DNA of 64,000 nt from Agromyces sp. Soil535 (lineage in GTDB: Bacteria; Actinomycetota; Actinomycetes; Actinomycetales; Microbacteriaceae), in assembly GCF_001428255.1 (NCBI RefSeq), contig NZ_LMRW01000001.1:622504-686503 (forward strand), in the 5' to 3' direction. Of the stretch, positions 19,183-27,541 are shown piece by piece. A program made the translations under genes and the position numbers. Numbering within the stretch: position 1 is the first letter of the stretch; every line of letters begins with the position of its first letter. The notes under the pieces are model-generated. The model had not been told where the DNA came from, did no database searches, and worked only from the letters and a program-made list of their open reading frames with translations.

Positions 19183-20265
19183 ATGTCCCTCCTCACCGAC
19201 CCGAAGGCCGCTTCGCTGGCCCGCGCCGCCGCGACGTCGACCTCGATCTGGAACGACTCCGCCGACCCGGGCGAACTGCGCCGCTCGATCGAGTTCGGCG
19301 CCGTCGGAGCGACGTGCAATCCCGTCATCGCCTACACCGTCATCAAACGGCACCCCGAGGTGTGGGGACCGCGGTTGCGCGAGTTGGCGGTCGAGCATCC
19401 GACCTGGGGTGAATCCCAGCTCGGATGGGCCGCGGTGAAGGAGCTCTCGATCGAGGCCGCCCGGTTGCTCGAACCGGCGTTCGCAGAGAGCGGCGGGCGC
19501 GACGGCCGCCTCTCCATCCAGACCGACCCACGACTCCACCGTGACACGGCGGCCCTCGTCGACCAGGCCGTGGAGTTCTCGCGCCTCGCCGAGAACATCA
19601 TCGTGAAGCTCCCCGCGACCGAGGCGGGCATCGCCGCGATGGAGGAGGCCGCATACCGGGGCGTGAGCATCAACGCCACGCTGAGCTTCACCGTGCCGCA
19701 GGCGCTCGCCGTGGGCGCCGCACTCGAACGCGCGCTGGACCGGCGCGCGTCAGAGGGGTTGCCAGAGCGGGAGTTCGGCCACGTGGTGACGATCATGGGC
19801 GGCCGCCTCGACGACTGGCTGAAGAAGTGGACGGCCGACCGAGGCATCCTGACGACGCCGGGCGTGCTCGACTGGGCTGGCGTCGCGGCGCTCAAGCGAG
19901 CACACGCGACCTTCGTCGAGCGCGAGTACCGCAGCCGGATCCTCTCCGCGGCGTTCCGGAGCCACCTCCACTTCTCGGAGCTCGTGGGCGGTGATCTCGT
20001 GATCTCGCCGCCGTTCGAGTGGCAGAAGCGGATCAACGACAACGCGATCGCGGTGGAGGCCGACCGGATCGACGTCCCGGTCCCCGGCGAGATGCTCCGG
20101 GAGCTGATGAGCTTGGCTGAGTTCCGACGCGCGTACGAGCCCGACGGCATGACGCCGGACGAGTTCGAGCACTTCGGCGCCGCGAGGAACACCCTTCGTC
20201 AGTTCCTCGACGCGGACGCGCAGCTGGACGCACTCGTGCGCGACCTCATCGTGCCGGCTGCCTAA
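19183..20265 (+). CDS. transaldolase-like protein in the iol operon
   Basis: 360 residues; GAAAGG precedes the ATG. Transaldolase features are GATCNPVIAYTVIK near residue 45 (compare the TSNP block of TalB), IQTDPRLHRD, and IIVKLPATEAGIAAMEEA, whose lysine matches the Schiff-base lysine of KIPAT. Later blocks SINATLSFTVPQALAVG and the long C-terminal half fit the actinobacterial Tal size class. The opening WNDSADPGEL differs from housekeeping transaldolases. It sits between iolG and a TIM-barrel gene, an unusual partner for inositol breakdown. Substrate unknown. Confidence 0.8.
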   Translation: MSLLTDPKAASLARAAATSTSIWNDSADPGELRRSIEFGAVGATCNPVIAYTVIKRHPEVWGPRLRELAVEHPTWGESQLGWAAVKELSIEAARLLEPAFAESGGRDGRLSIQTDPRLHRDTAALVDQAVEFSRLAENIIVKLPATEAGIAAMEEAAYRGVSINATLSFTVPQALAVGAALERALDRRASEGLPEREFGHVVTIMGGRLDDWLKKWTADRGILTTPGVLDWAGVAALKRAHATFVEREYRSRILSAAFRSHLHFSELVGGDLVISPPFEWQKRINDNAIAVEADRIDVPVPGEMLRELMSLAEFRRAYEPDGMTPDEFEHFGAARNTLRQFLDADAQLDALVRDLIVPAA

Positions 20266-20279
20266 CGGGGGATGCGCGC

Positions 20280-21056
20280 ATGGGCTTCCGACTGGCGGCA
20301 TCCGCCGAGATGCTGTTCCGCGACCTCCCCTTCGTCGAGCGGGTCCGCCGCATCCACGACCGCGGCTTCGAGGTCGAGATCTGGGACTGGAGCAGGAAGG
20401 ACCTCGACGCGATCACGGCCACCGGCGCGACGATCTCATCGATGACCGGCTACCTCCGCGGCGACCTCACCACCGAGGACGGCATCGCAGAACTCCTCTC
20501 GACCGCGCGCGAATCGCTCGCCGCGGCGGAGATCATCGACGTGCCGCGGCTCAACCTGCATGGCACCGGGCTCGATCCTCGAGGACTGCCGGTGCGGCCG
20601 CGGGAGTGGGTCACGGAAGCCGATTGGATCGTGGCGGCCGATACCCTCGCCCGTCTCGCCGAGCTCGGCGCAACGGCAGGTCGGGTCTTCACGCTCGAGA
20701 ACCTCAACACCGCCGTCGATCATCCGGGCACCCCGTTCGCGCGCGCGGCCGACGTGCTCACGCTGGTCGAGGCCGTGAACAGCCCCGCGTTGCGAATGAA
20801 CCTCGATCTCTATCATGCGCAGATCGGCGAGGGGAACCTCATCGACCTCGTGCGCCGTGCACTGCCGTGGGTCGGGGAGATCCAGGTCGCCGACGTCCCG
20901 GGCCGGTGCGAGCCCGGAACCGGCGAGGTCCGCTACCGGGCCGTCGCCGACGAGTTGCGCGCCCTCGGCTACGACGGCGTCGTCGGGCTGGAGGGGTGGG
21001 CGAGCGGCGACTCCGACGACGCGCTCGACGCGTTCCAGGCGACGTTCGCCGAGTGA
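20280..21056 (+). CDS. TIM-barrel sugar isomerase/epimerase (hydroxypyruvate-isomerase/IolH-like)
   Basis: 258 residues, 14 bases after the transaldolase-like gene. It begins LAASAEMLFRDLPFVERVRRI like hydroxypyruvate isomerases; LENLNTAVDHPGTPF, NLDLYHAQIGEGNL, IQVADVPGRCEPGTGEV and VGLEGWAS hold the metal-binding Glu, Asp, His and Glu expected for the AP-endonuclease-2 barrel. IolH of C. glutamicum holds a similar slot after iolG. The exact reaction is not determinable. It converges on the next gene with only four bases between stops. Confidence 0.75.
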   Translation: MGFRLAASAEMLFRDLPFVERVRRIHDRGFEVEIWDWSRKDLDAITATGATISSMTGYLRGDLTTEDGIAELLSTARESLAAAEIIDVPRLNLHGTGLDPRGLPVRPREWVTEADWIVAADTLARLAELGATAGRVFTLENLNTAVDHPGTPFARAADVLTLVEAVNSPALRMNLDLYHAQIGEGNLIDLVRRALPWVGEIQVADVPGRCEPGTGEVRYRAVADELRALGYDGVVGLEGWASGDSDDALDAFQATFAE

Positions 21057-21060
21057 CCCG

Positions 21061-22248
21061 TCACCGCCCGAACGTCGTCTCGCCGGCGACGACGGGGACC
21101 TCGCTCCACTGGCCGGATGCCGCGCTTCGGAGTGCCGCCTCGACGATCTCCGCGGCAGACCACGCATCAGCCGCTGACGGAGCGAGCTGGCGACCCTCCT
21201 GCACGGAACGCAGGAACAGGGCCGCTTCGATCGTCTTGAGGTCGTCGAATCCCATGCCGGTGCCTGCGCCTGGCTGGAACCGCGAGAACTCGCCGAATCC
21301 GGGCTCGACCATCACGGTGCGGTACCCAGACGCGCCCTCGGCGACCTGCAGCTCGTTCATGCGCTGGAAGTCCCACCGCAGCGATCCGCCGGTGCCGTAG
21401 ACCTCGATCACGTACTCGGCACGTGGCCCGACGGCCACCCGGCTCGCGTCGAGGACGCCCACGGCGCCGGAGTCGAACCGAACGAGCAGTGCGGCGTAGT
21501 CCTCGTTCTCGACGGGGCCGGTCGGGTCGCCCGATTCGCCGCGGCTGAAGTGGCTCGCGGCTCCTGTCCGGGGGAGGGGGCGCTCGCGGATGAACGTCTC
21601 GGTGAGGGCGCTGACCGATGCGATGCGCCCGGTCACGTACTGAGCGAGGTCCGCGCCGTGCGAGAGCAGATCGCCGAGCACGCCCGAGCCCGAGCGCTCG
21701 CGGTTGAAGCGCCAGGTCAGAGCGCCCATCGGGTCGGCCGAGTAGTCGGCGAGCATGGCGACGCGCACGTTCGTCACGGTGCCGATGGCGCCGCTGCGCA
21801 CGAGGTGGCGCGCGTGTGCGACGGCGGGGGCGTGGCGGTAGTTGAAACCGACGGAGGTGACCAGTCCGCGAGCGGCCGCCGCCTGGGCTATCTCACGGGA
21901 CTCGTCCGCGCCGCGGCCCATGGGCTTCTCGATCCAGAACGGCTTGCCGGCCGCGACCGCCGCGAGGGCGACCTCGCGGTGGAGGAAGTTGGGGGCGCAG
22001 ATGGAGACGACGTCGATCTCGGCGTGCGACATCACCGCCGCGTAGTCTGGCGTCGTCTCGCGGTAGCCGAGTACGTCCGACGCGTGTGCGCGGCCCTGCT
22101 CGTCGGGGTCGGCGGCGATGACGAGCTCGGCACGGGCGGGTAGCTCCGGGTAGTGGTGGGCGGCGGCGAGGTAGGCGCGGGAGTGCAGCCGGCCCATCCA
22201 GCCGACCGAGACCAGGCCGACTCCGATGCGGGCGTGATGAGTGGTCAT
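21061..22248 (-). CDS. Gfo/Idh/MocA family oxidoreductase
   Basis: 395 residues from an ATG preceded by GAAGGAGC. The nucleotide-binding start IGVGLVSVGWMGRLHSRAY has a Gly-rich turn, and the catalytic EKP occurs as WIEKPMGRG. SGSGVLGDLLSHGADLAQYV matches the substrate-binding aspartate/histidine block. It resembles the third family member at 27542-28714 (both share ALxWR and the ERPLPR/G region) more than iolG, so these two may act on other polyols or inososes. It faces the ABC transporter genes across a 184-bp control region. Confidence 0.8.
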   Translation of the reverse strand: MTTHHARIGVGLVSVGWMGRLHSRAYLAAAHHYPELPARAELVIAADPDEQGRAHASDVLGYRETTPDYAAVMSHAEIDVVSICAPNFLHREVALAAVAAGKPFWIEKPMGRGADESREIAQAAAARGLVTSVGFNYRHAPAVAHARHLVRSGAIGTVTNVRVAMLADYSADPMGALTWRFNRERSGSGVLGDLLSHGADLAQYVTGRIASVSALTETFIRERPLPRTGAASHFSRGESGDPTGPVENEDYAALLVRFDSGAVGVLDASRVAVGPRAEYVIEVYGTGGSLRWDFQRMNELQVAEGASGYRTVMVEPGFGEFSRFQPGAGTGMGFDDLKTIEAALFLRSVQEGRQLAPSAADAWSAAEIVEAALRSAASGQWSEVPVVAGETTFGR

Positions 22249-22323
22249 CCGAGGGGCTCCTTCGGCCGGAGTGGAAGCGGGCTCCGACCAGCCTAGGCTG
22301 ATTTGACAGTATGTGTAGACAAT

Positions 22324-22356
22324 TTGTTCAACATGCTGGACTTGATCAATATGATC
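22324..22356 (+). promoter_or_regulatory. candidate promoter and dyad upstream of the sugar-binding protein gene
   Basis: TTGTTC (22324-22329) and CAATAT (22347-22352) are spaced by 17 bases, and GATCA-ATA-TGATC at 22344-22356 is a dyad overlapping the -10. The whole 184-bp gap is AT-rich compared with its surroundings. The regulator that would bind is not clear; the LacI-type core found at 26530-26543 does not occur here. Confidence 0.35.
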
Positions 22357-22432
22357 GGACATACTTTCATTTGCGAGGTCAGGGCCGACAGGCGACCTCA
22401 ACCCGACTCAACGAAGAGAAGAGGCACTGAGA

Positions 22433-23419
22433 ATGTCCAAGAGGATGATCGCTCCGTTTGCGGTCGCGGCCGCCCTGGTGCTCGGCATCACCGGCTGTAC
22501 TGCATCGAACACGGATGACGCGTCGGACAGCAACGCCGACGGCGACAACGCTTCGATCAAGATCTGCGTCTACACCCATGGCGACGGTGGAACCTTCTGG
22601 TCCGTTGCGCAGAAGGGCGCCGAGGACGCGGCAGAGTCGCTCGGAGTCACACTCGACTACCAGGGCTCGACGAACGACTCCGCCAAGCAGGCGTCGACGA
22701 TCGAGGCCGGCGTCTCGGGCGGCTGCAACGGCATCGCCGCATCGGCGCCCGACCCCGGCGCCATCGAGGACGCCATGCTCTCCGCGGCGGACGCGGGGAT
22801 CCCGACCGTCACCATCAACTCGGGGTCCGCGGTCTTCAAGGACCTCGGTGCCTTCACTCACGTCGGTCAGGACGAGATCGTGGCCGGCCGCGAAGCGGGA
22901 CTGCGGTTCAACGAGCTCGGTGCCACGAAGCTGCTGTGCCCCATCCAGGAGGCGGCGAACTCGGGTCTCACCGATCGATGCGACGGCGCCGCTGAGACGT
23001 TCAACGGCGAAGTGGAGCAGTTCAACATCGACGGGGCGCTCGCAGATCTCACCGGGGCGGAGTCGAAGATCCGCGCGGCGCTCCAGGCGGATCCGTCGAT
23101 CGATGGGGTGTTCGCCTTGAACTCCGACGTCGCGACCGGCGCCGTCATCCCGGCGGTGGAGGCGGTCGGGGCCGACATCACCGTCGGCACGGTGGACCTG
23201 TCGAGCGACGCGCTCGCCGCGATCACCGACGGGTCGCTCGCCTTCGCCATCGACCAGCAGCAATACGCGCAGGGCTACCTCGCCGTTGAGCTGCTCTACC
23301 TCGCGGTGAAGGACGCCCTCAAGCTCGGCGGTGGTCTCCCGATGTACACCGGGCCGGCCTTCGTGACCGCCGACAACGTCGATGCGGTGCAGGCGTCCGT
23401 CGAGGCGGGCACCCGCTGA
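22433..23419 (+). CDS. sugar (inositol-type) ABC transporter substrate-binding lipoprotein
   Basis: 328 residues. The signal peptide ends in a lipobox (LGITGC), so the protein is anchored outside the membrane. RbsB-type periplasmic-binding fold: ICVYTHGDGGTFWSVAQKGAEDAA, GCNGIAASAPDPGAIE, VGQDEIVAGREAGLRFNELG and DGVFALNSDVATGA. An acidic Asn/Asp-rich linker follows the lipobox. AGAAGAGG precedes the ATG. The surrounding inositol genes make a cyclitol the probable ligand, by inference. A stable hairpin after the stop likely gives it more mRNA than the downstream permease. Confidence 0.88.
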   Translation: MSKRMIAPFAVAAALVLGITGCTASNTDDASDSNADGDNASIKICVYTHGDGGTFWSVAQKGAEDAAESLGVTLDYQGSTNDSAKQASTIEAGVSGGCNGIAASAPDPGAIEDAMLSAADAGIPTVTINSGSAVFKDLGAFTHVGQDEIVAGREAGLRFNELGATKLLCPIQEAANSGLTDRCDGAAETFNGEVEQFNIDGALADLTGAESKIRAALQADPSIDGVFALNSDVATGAVIPAVEAVGADITVGTVDLSSDALAAITDGSLAFAIDQQQYAQGYLAVELLYLAVKDALKLGGGLPMYTGPAFVTADNVDAVQASVEAGTR

Positions 23420-23428
23420 CATCCGCTC

Positions 23429-23459
23429 GGGGCGGCGCGGTCTCGGGCCGTGCCGCCCC
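23429..23459 (+). terminator. hairpin between binding protein and permease genes
   Basis: GGGGCGGCGCGG pairs with CCGTGCCGCCCC (11 of 12) around a 7-base loop. Such stem-loops after binding-protein genes commonly stabilise that portion of the transcript or cause partial termination. Confidence 0.55.
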
Positions 23460-23483
23460 CGTCCAACATGAAAGCAGCAGCGC

Positions 23484-24545
23484 ATGTCCTTCCTGACTGA
23501 AACGAGCAACGTCGCCGTCGATGAGCGGGTTGCCCGGACCCCTTGGTATCAAAAGGTCCTTCGCAGGCCCGAGCTGGGTGCTCTGCTCGGTGCGATCGTC
23601 ATCTTCATCGTGTTCACGATCGCGGACACCACCGGTCAGTTCGCGACGCTGGCAGGCGCAGCGGGCTGGACGGACTTCGCAGCCCCGGTCGGCATCGTCT
23701 CGGTGTTCGTGGCGCTCCTCATGATCGGCGGCGAGTTCGACCTCTCCGCCGGTGTCATGGTGGGCACGTCGGGCCTGTTCGCCGGGCTCCTGATCACGCA
23801 GCTCGGGTGGGGCGTCTGGCCGGCGATCTTCGTGACGCTCATCATGGCGGCGGTCGTCGGGTACATCAACGGCTTGCTCGTCATCCGTACTGCACTGCCG
23901 TCGTTCATCGTGACGCTCGGCACGTTCTTCGTGCTCAAGGGGGCGAACCTCGCCATCACGAAGGGACTGACCGGCACGGTCCGGGTATCCGGGGTCGACC
24001 AGGCCGACGGCTTCGATTCGGCACGTGCGTTCTTCGCGACCACCTTCGAGATCGCGGGCGTCGAGTTCCAGATCTCGGTCATCTGGTGGATCGCGCTGAC
24101 GGCGATCGCGACGGTGCTGCTGACCCGCACGGTCTTCGGCAACTGGATCTTCGCGTCCGGCGGCGACTCGAATGCGGCCCGGAACGCCGGTGTGCCCGTG
24201 AACCGGACGAAGATCACGCTCTTCGTCCTCACGTCGCTCTCCGCCGCATTGGTCGGCATCATGTTCCTGCTCCGCCTGCGCGGAATGCAGGCGGGTCAGG
24301 GTGTCGGGCAGGAGTTCTACTACATCATCGCCGCCGCGGTGGGCGGCTGCCTGCTGACGGGCGGAGCCGGGTCGGCGATCGGCGCGTCGATCGGTGCGCT
24401 GATCATGGGCTTCGCGGCCGTCGGCATCCCGTACGCGCTGTGGGACCAGGACTGGGTGTCGACCTTCCTCGGCATCATCCTGTTCTCTGCCGTGCTCATC
24501 AACATCACGATCTCGCGCCGCGCACAGGGAGGACGAACGAAATGA
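23484..24545 (+). CDS. sugar ABC transporter permease (RbsC type)
   Basis: 353 residues with about eight to ten hydrophobic segments. [19 protein letters not shown] is the conserved D-L-S-xG-x-M region of ribose/inositol-type permeases, and [19 protein letters not shown] is the cytoplasmic coupling loop contacting the ATPase. [23 protein letters not shown] is the characteristic late motif. Its stop overlaps the ATPase start (ATGA), so the two are translationally coupled. Confidence 0.9.
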   Translation: MSFLTETSNVAVDERVARTPWYQKVLRRPELGALLGAIVIFIVFTIADTTGQFATLAGAAGWTDFAAPVGIVSVFVALLMIGGEFDLSAGVMVGTSGLFAGLLITQLGWGVWPAIFVTLIMAAVVGYINGLLVIRTALPSFIVTLGTFFVLKGANLAITKGLTGTVRVSGVDQADGFDSARAFFATTFEIAGVEFQISVIWWIALTAIATVLLTRTVFGNWIFASGGDSNAARNAGVPVNRTKITLFVLTSLSAALVGIMFLLRLRGMQAGQGVGQEFYYIIAAAVGGCLLTGGAGSAIGASIGALIMGFAAVGIPYALWDQDWVSTFLGIILFSAVLINITISRRAQGGRTK

Positions 24546-25393
24546 CGGAGAACACGCCCGACCTCACGCCGATCATCGAGGAGGCGGCCGGACACGACCC
24601 CGCGCCGCCGGCCGCCGATACCCCCGCGTTGCGCCTCGATGACGTCGGCAAGACGTTCGGGAGCGTCATCGCGCTCCGGAACATCAACCTGCACGTGGAT
24701 CCGGGAACGGTGACCTGCGTACTCGGCGACAACGGTGCGGGCAAGTCGACGCTCATCAAGATCCTGAGTGGCGTGCACAAGCCGAACTCAGGCAAGTTCC
24801 GGGTCCAGGGCGACGAGGTCGACTTCTCGTCGCCGCGCGACGCACTGGCGCGAGGCATCGCGACGGTGTACCAGGATCTCGCCACGGTGCCGCTCATGTC
24901 GATCTGGCGGAACTTCTTCCTCGGCAACGAGCCGACGCAGGGGGTGAAGGCATTCGGATTCATGGCGACGAAGCGCGCACAGCACACGACCAAGGCGGCG
25001 CTGCTCGAGATGGGCATCGACCTCCGGGACACGAACCAGCCCATCGGCACGCTCTCGGGCGGTGAGCGCCAGGCCGTTGCGATCGCCCGGGCCGTGCACT
25101 TCGGCGCGAAGGTGCTCATCCTCGACGAGCCGACGAGCGCGCTCGGCGTGCGCCAGTCCGGGATCGTGCTGAAGTACATCCTGGCGGCGCGGGAGCGCGG
25201 TGTCGCGGTCGTGTTCATCACGCACAACCCGCACCATGCGTTCCTCGTCGGTGACCGGTTCTACATCCTCAACCGCGGCCGCATGATCGCCGAGTTCGTG
25301 CGCGGCAAGGTCGAGCTCGAGGACCTCATCCAGGCGATGGCGGGTGGTGCGGAGCTGGAGACGCTCGCTCACGAGATCTCCTCCATCCGGTGA
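24542..25393 (+). CDS. sugar ABC transporter ATP-binding protein (single domain)
   Basis: 283 residues. A 30-residue Pro/Ala-rich leader precedes one ABC domain with Walker [11 protein letters not shown]-loop VYQDLA, signature [14 protein letters not shown], Walker [13 protein letters not shown] and the switch histidine in FITHNPHH. RbsA, MglA and IatA proteins normally carry two fused ABC domains, so this one must work as a homodimer. It belongs to the transporter genes just upstream. Confidence 0.9.
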   Translation: MTENTPDLTPIIEEAAGHDPAPPAADTPALRLDDVGKTFGSVIALRNINLHVDPGTVTCVLGDNGAGKSTLIKILSGVHKPNSGKFRVQGDEVDFSSPRDALARGIATVYQDLATVPLMSIWRNFFLGNEPTQGVKAFGFMATKRAQHTTKAALLEMGIDLRDTNQPIGTLSGGERQAVAIARAVHFGAKVLILDEPTSALGVRQSGIVLKYILAARERGVAVVFITHNPHHAFLVGDRFYILNRGRMIAEFVRGKVELEDLIQAMAGGAELETLAHEISSIR

Positions 25394-25399
25394 CGTCGA

Positions 25400-25441
25400 G
25401 CGAGCCGCCGGCGTCGTCCCCCAGGGGCGTCGGCGGCTCGC
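25400..25441. terminator. convergent terminator between ABC transporter and LacI genes
   Basis: GCGAGCCGCCGGCG and CGTCGGCGGCTCGC pair at 13 of 14 positions around a 14-base loop, in the gap between two convergent genes. It can serve both strands. Confidence 0.65.
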
Positions 25442-25450
25442 CCGTCGTCT

Positions 25451-26446
25451 TCACCGCGCCGGACCGACCGGGCCGGTGCTCCCTCGAATCACCAGCGACG
25501 GCATCGACGAGTGCGTGATCGGCTGGGCAGCGGGCTCGGCAAGTCGTCGCATGGCGGTGATCGCCGCGTTCCGGCCGAGGCTCTGGCTGTGGATGTCGAC
25601 CGTCGTGAGTGCAGTTCCAGGAGCCCGGCTGACCGAGCTGTTGTCGTAGCCGATGACCGAGACATCCCGCCCTGCACTGAGGCCCCGGACTGCGAGCGCG
25701 TCGAGCACTCCGAGCGCGGCCTGGTCGTTGTGCGCGAACACGGCCGTCGGGGCGTCGGCGCTGTCGAGCACCACGCCCGCGTCCAGTGCCGCCGTCGCGC
25801 GGGCGTACGTGGTGGTGACGACGCGCTCGAGCAGTCCCGCATCGCGCATCGCATCGATGTAGCCCCGTCGGCGGTCGAGGTAGCCGTCCGACGGAGGGTT
25901 CGCGAGGAAGACGATCCGGCGATGCCCCAGTCCGATCAGGTGCTCGATCGCGAGACGGGCGCCGAAGTGATTGTCCGACCAGACGCTGTCGACTCCCGGA
26001 ACGAGGCGCGCGACGCTCACCAGGGGCACGCGCCCGGCCGTCTCGCGCACGTCGGCGTTGCTGAGTTGGACGCCCGTGGCGATGATCACGTCCACACGAC
26101 TCTGCTCCAGGGTCTGCAACGACACCGCGTCGCGGCGCCCGTCGATGGTTCCGACTGCGAGCACGAGGTGCTTGCCGTCCGCCTCGGCGATCTCGCGGAC
26201 GCCGTCGTAGACATCGGCGAAGAGGTCGTTGTGCAGGTCCTGCAGGAACACGCCGAACGTGTTGCCGCCCCTGCCTGCGAGCCGGGCGGCGATCTGGTTC
26301 GGTGTGTAGTTCAGCCGCCGGCCGGCGTCGAGGATCCGGTGTCGCGTCGCGGCACTGACCCCAGGCGCACCCCGATACGCCAGGGAGACCAGGGAGCGGG
26401 ACACGCCCGCCTCCCGGGCCACGTCCTCCATCGTCACTCGCTCCAC
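25451..26446 (-). CDS. LacI family transcriptional regulator
   Basis: 331 residues from a GTG ten bases after GGGAGG. The N-terminal helix-turn-helix MEDVAREAGVSRSLVSLAYRG is followed by the hinge NYTPNQIAARL and a sugar-binding domain (FLQDLHNDLFADVYDGVREIA, AVFAHNDQAALGVLDAL, VIGYDNSSVSR). It is divergent from an isomerase/dehydrogenase pair that has a textbook LacI dyad in its promoter, so it probably represses that pair and perhaps the transporter. The effector is probably an inositol or a catabolic intermediate. Confidence 0.88.
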   Translation of the reverse strand: MERVTMEDVAREAGVSRSLVSLAYRGAPGVSAATRHRILDAGRRLNYTPNQIAARLAGRGGNTFGVFLQDLHNDLFADVYDGVREIAEADGKHLVLAVGTIDGRRDAVSLQTLEQSRVDVIIATGVQLSNADVRETAGRVPLVSVARLVPGVDSVWSDNHFGARLAIEHLIGLGHRRIVFLANPPSDGYLDRRRGYIDAMRDAGLLERVVTTTYARATAALDAGVVLDSADAPTAVFAHNDQAALGVLDALAVRGLSAGRDVSVIGYDNSSVSRAPGTALTTVDIHSQSLGRNAAITAMRRLAEPAAQPITHSSMPSLVIRGSTGPVGPAR

Positions 26447-26516
26447 CCGGCCGACCTCCCCGTCCCGCTCTGACAGTACCCCTGCGGTCGCTCCCCGCCA
26501 GCCGATGACCTTGTGT

Positions 26517-26546
26517 TTGACTTTACAAACTGGAGCGCTCTAGATT
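26517..26546 (+). promoter_or_regulatory. promoter with LacI-type operator
   Basis: TTGACT (26517-26522) and TAGATT (26541-26546) form a good -35/-10 pair with 18 bases between. CTGGAGCGCTCTAG at 26530-26543, a near-perfect dyad with the central CG typical of LacI-family sites, fills the spacer and overlaps the -10 box. Binding there would block polymerase. Confidence 0.75.
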
Positions 26547-26587
26547 ACCGTTTGTTCTATCAATCTTTCAAGGCGGAAGGAGCAACG

Positions 26588-27514
26588 GTGCTCGAGACCG
26601 AGAACGACAGCGCACCTCGAGTGGGGATCGCCCCGGATTCCTGGGGTGTCTGGAACGCGAGCGATGAGGCGCAGCCCGCACCGGCGCAGTACCTCCGCGA
26701 GGTTCAGGAGGCGGGCTACCACTGGACCGAGCTCGGTCCATTCGGCTACCTCGGCACGGACCCCATGCGGCTGCGAGACGACCTCGCCCGACACGACCTC
26801 GCGCTGTCCGGCGGCACCGTGTTCACGAATCTGCACCGTGGCCCCGCCGAAGTGGAGACCGCGTGGGCCGACGTCCGGGAGGTCGCGCACGTCGTCCGCG
26901 AACTCGGCGGGGAGCACGTCATCGTCATCCCGGGCATGTGGGAGCGGGGTGACGACGGCGCCGTCCAGGGCGAGCGCACGTTCAGCGCCGAGGAATGGAC
27001 GCCGTTCCTCGCCGGACACGATGAGATCGGACGTCGACTGGTCGAGGAGTTCGGGCTCCGCCAGCAGTTCCACTCGCATGCCGAGAGCCCGATCGGGTCG
27101 TACCGTGAGGTGGTTCGCCTCCTCGAGGGCACCGACGCCCGATACACCAACCTCTGCCTCGACACGGGGCACCTCGCGTACTACTGGGGCGACAGCGTGC
27201 GTCTCATCCGCGAGTTCCCGAGCAGGATCGGATACCTGCACCTCAAGCAGGTGGAGCCCGACCTGCTCGCGGACGTGCTCAAGAACGAGATCTCGTTCGC
27301 CGACGCAGTCAAGCAGGGCGTCATGGTCGAGCCGCCGCTCGGCGTTCCCGAGTACGGGCCGGTGCTGACCGAGGCCGCCGCAGCGAATCCCGGCATCTTC
27401 GCGATCATCGAGCAGGACATGTACCCGGTCGGGGATTTCAGCCGGCCGCTTCCGATCGCTCGGCGCACCCGCGAGTACATCGAGGGCTGCGGCGCTCCAG
27501 CCCGTTTCCACTGA
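26588..27514 (+). CDS. IolE/IolI-like TIM-barrel protein (inosose dehydratase or isomerase)
   Basis: 308 residues from a GTG with GGAAGGAGC ending five bases upstream; a longer frame from 26513 would begin before the -10 box and is rejected. IAPDSWGVWNA and GYHWTELGPFGYLGTDPM are close to the N-terminus of IolE proteins; FHSHAESPIGSYREV, NLCLDTGHLAYYWGD, YLHLKQVEPD and IIEQDMYP provide the metal ligands. It is a second inosose-processing enzyme beside iolE, under LacI rather than GntR control, and pairs with the next dehydrogenase gene 27 bases on. Confidence 0.82.
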   Translation: MLETENDSAPRVGIAPDSWGVWNASDEAQPAPAQYLREVQEAGYHWTELGPFGYLGTDPMRLRDDLARHDLALSGGTVFTNLHRGPAEVETAWADVREVAHVVRELGGEHVIVIPGMWERGDDGAVQGERTFSAEEWTPFLAGHDEIGRRLVEEFGLRQQFHSHAESPIGSYREVVRLLEGTDARYTNLCLDTGHLAYYWGDSVRLIREFPSRIGYLHLKQVEPDLLADVLKNEISFADAVKQGVMVEPPLGVPEYGPVLTEAAAANPGIFAIIEQDMYPVGDFSRPLPIARRTREYIEGCGAPARFH

Positions 27515-27541
27515 AGCCATCCAACTCATCGAGGAGCAGTC

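Noticed and set aside
26513..26587. Earlier start for the IolE-like gene
   Set aside because: Those bases hold the promoter and LacI dyad, and the GTG at 26588 has a strong ribosome site.
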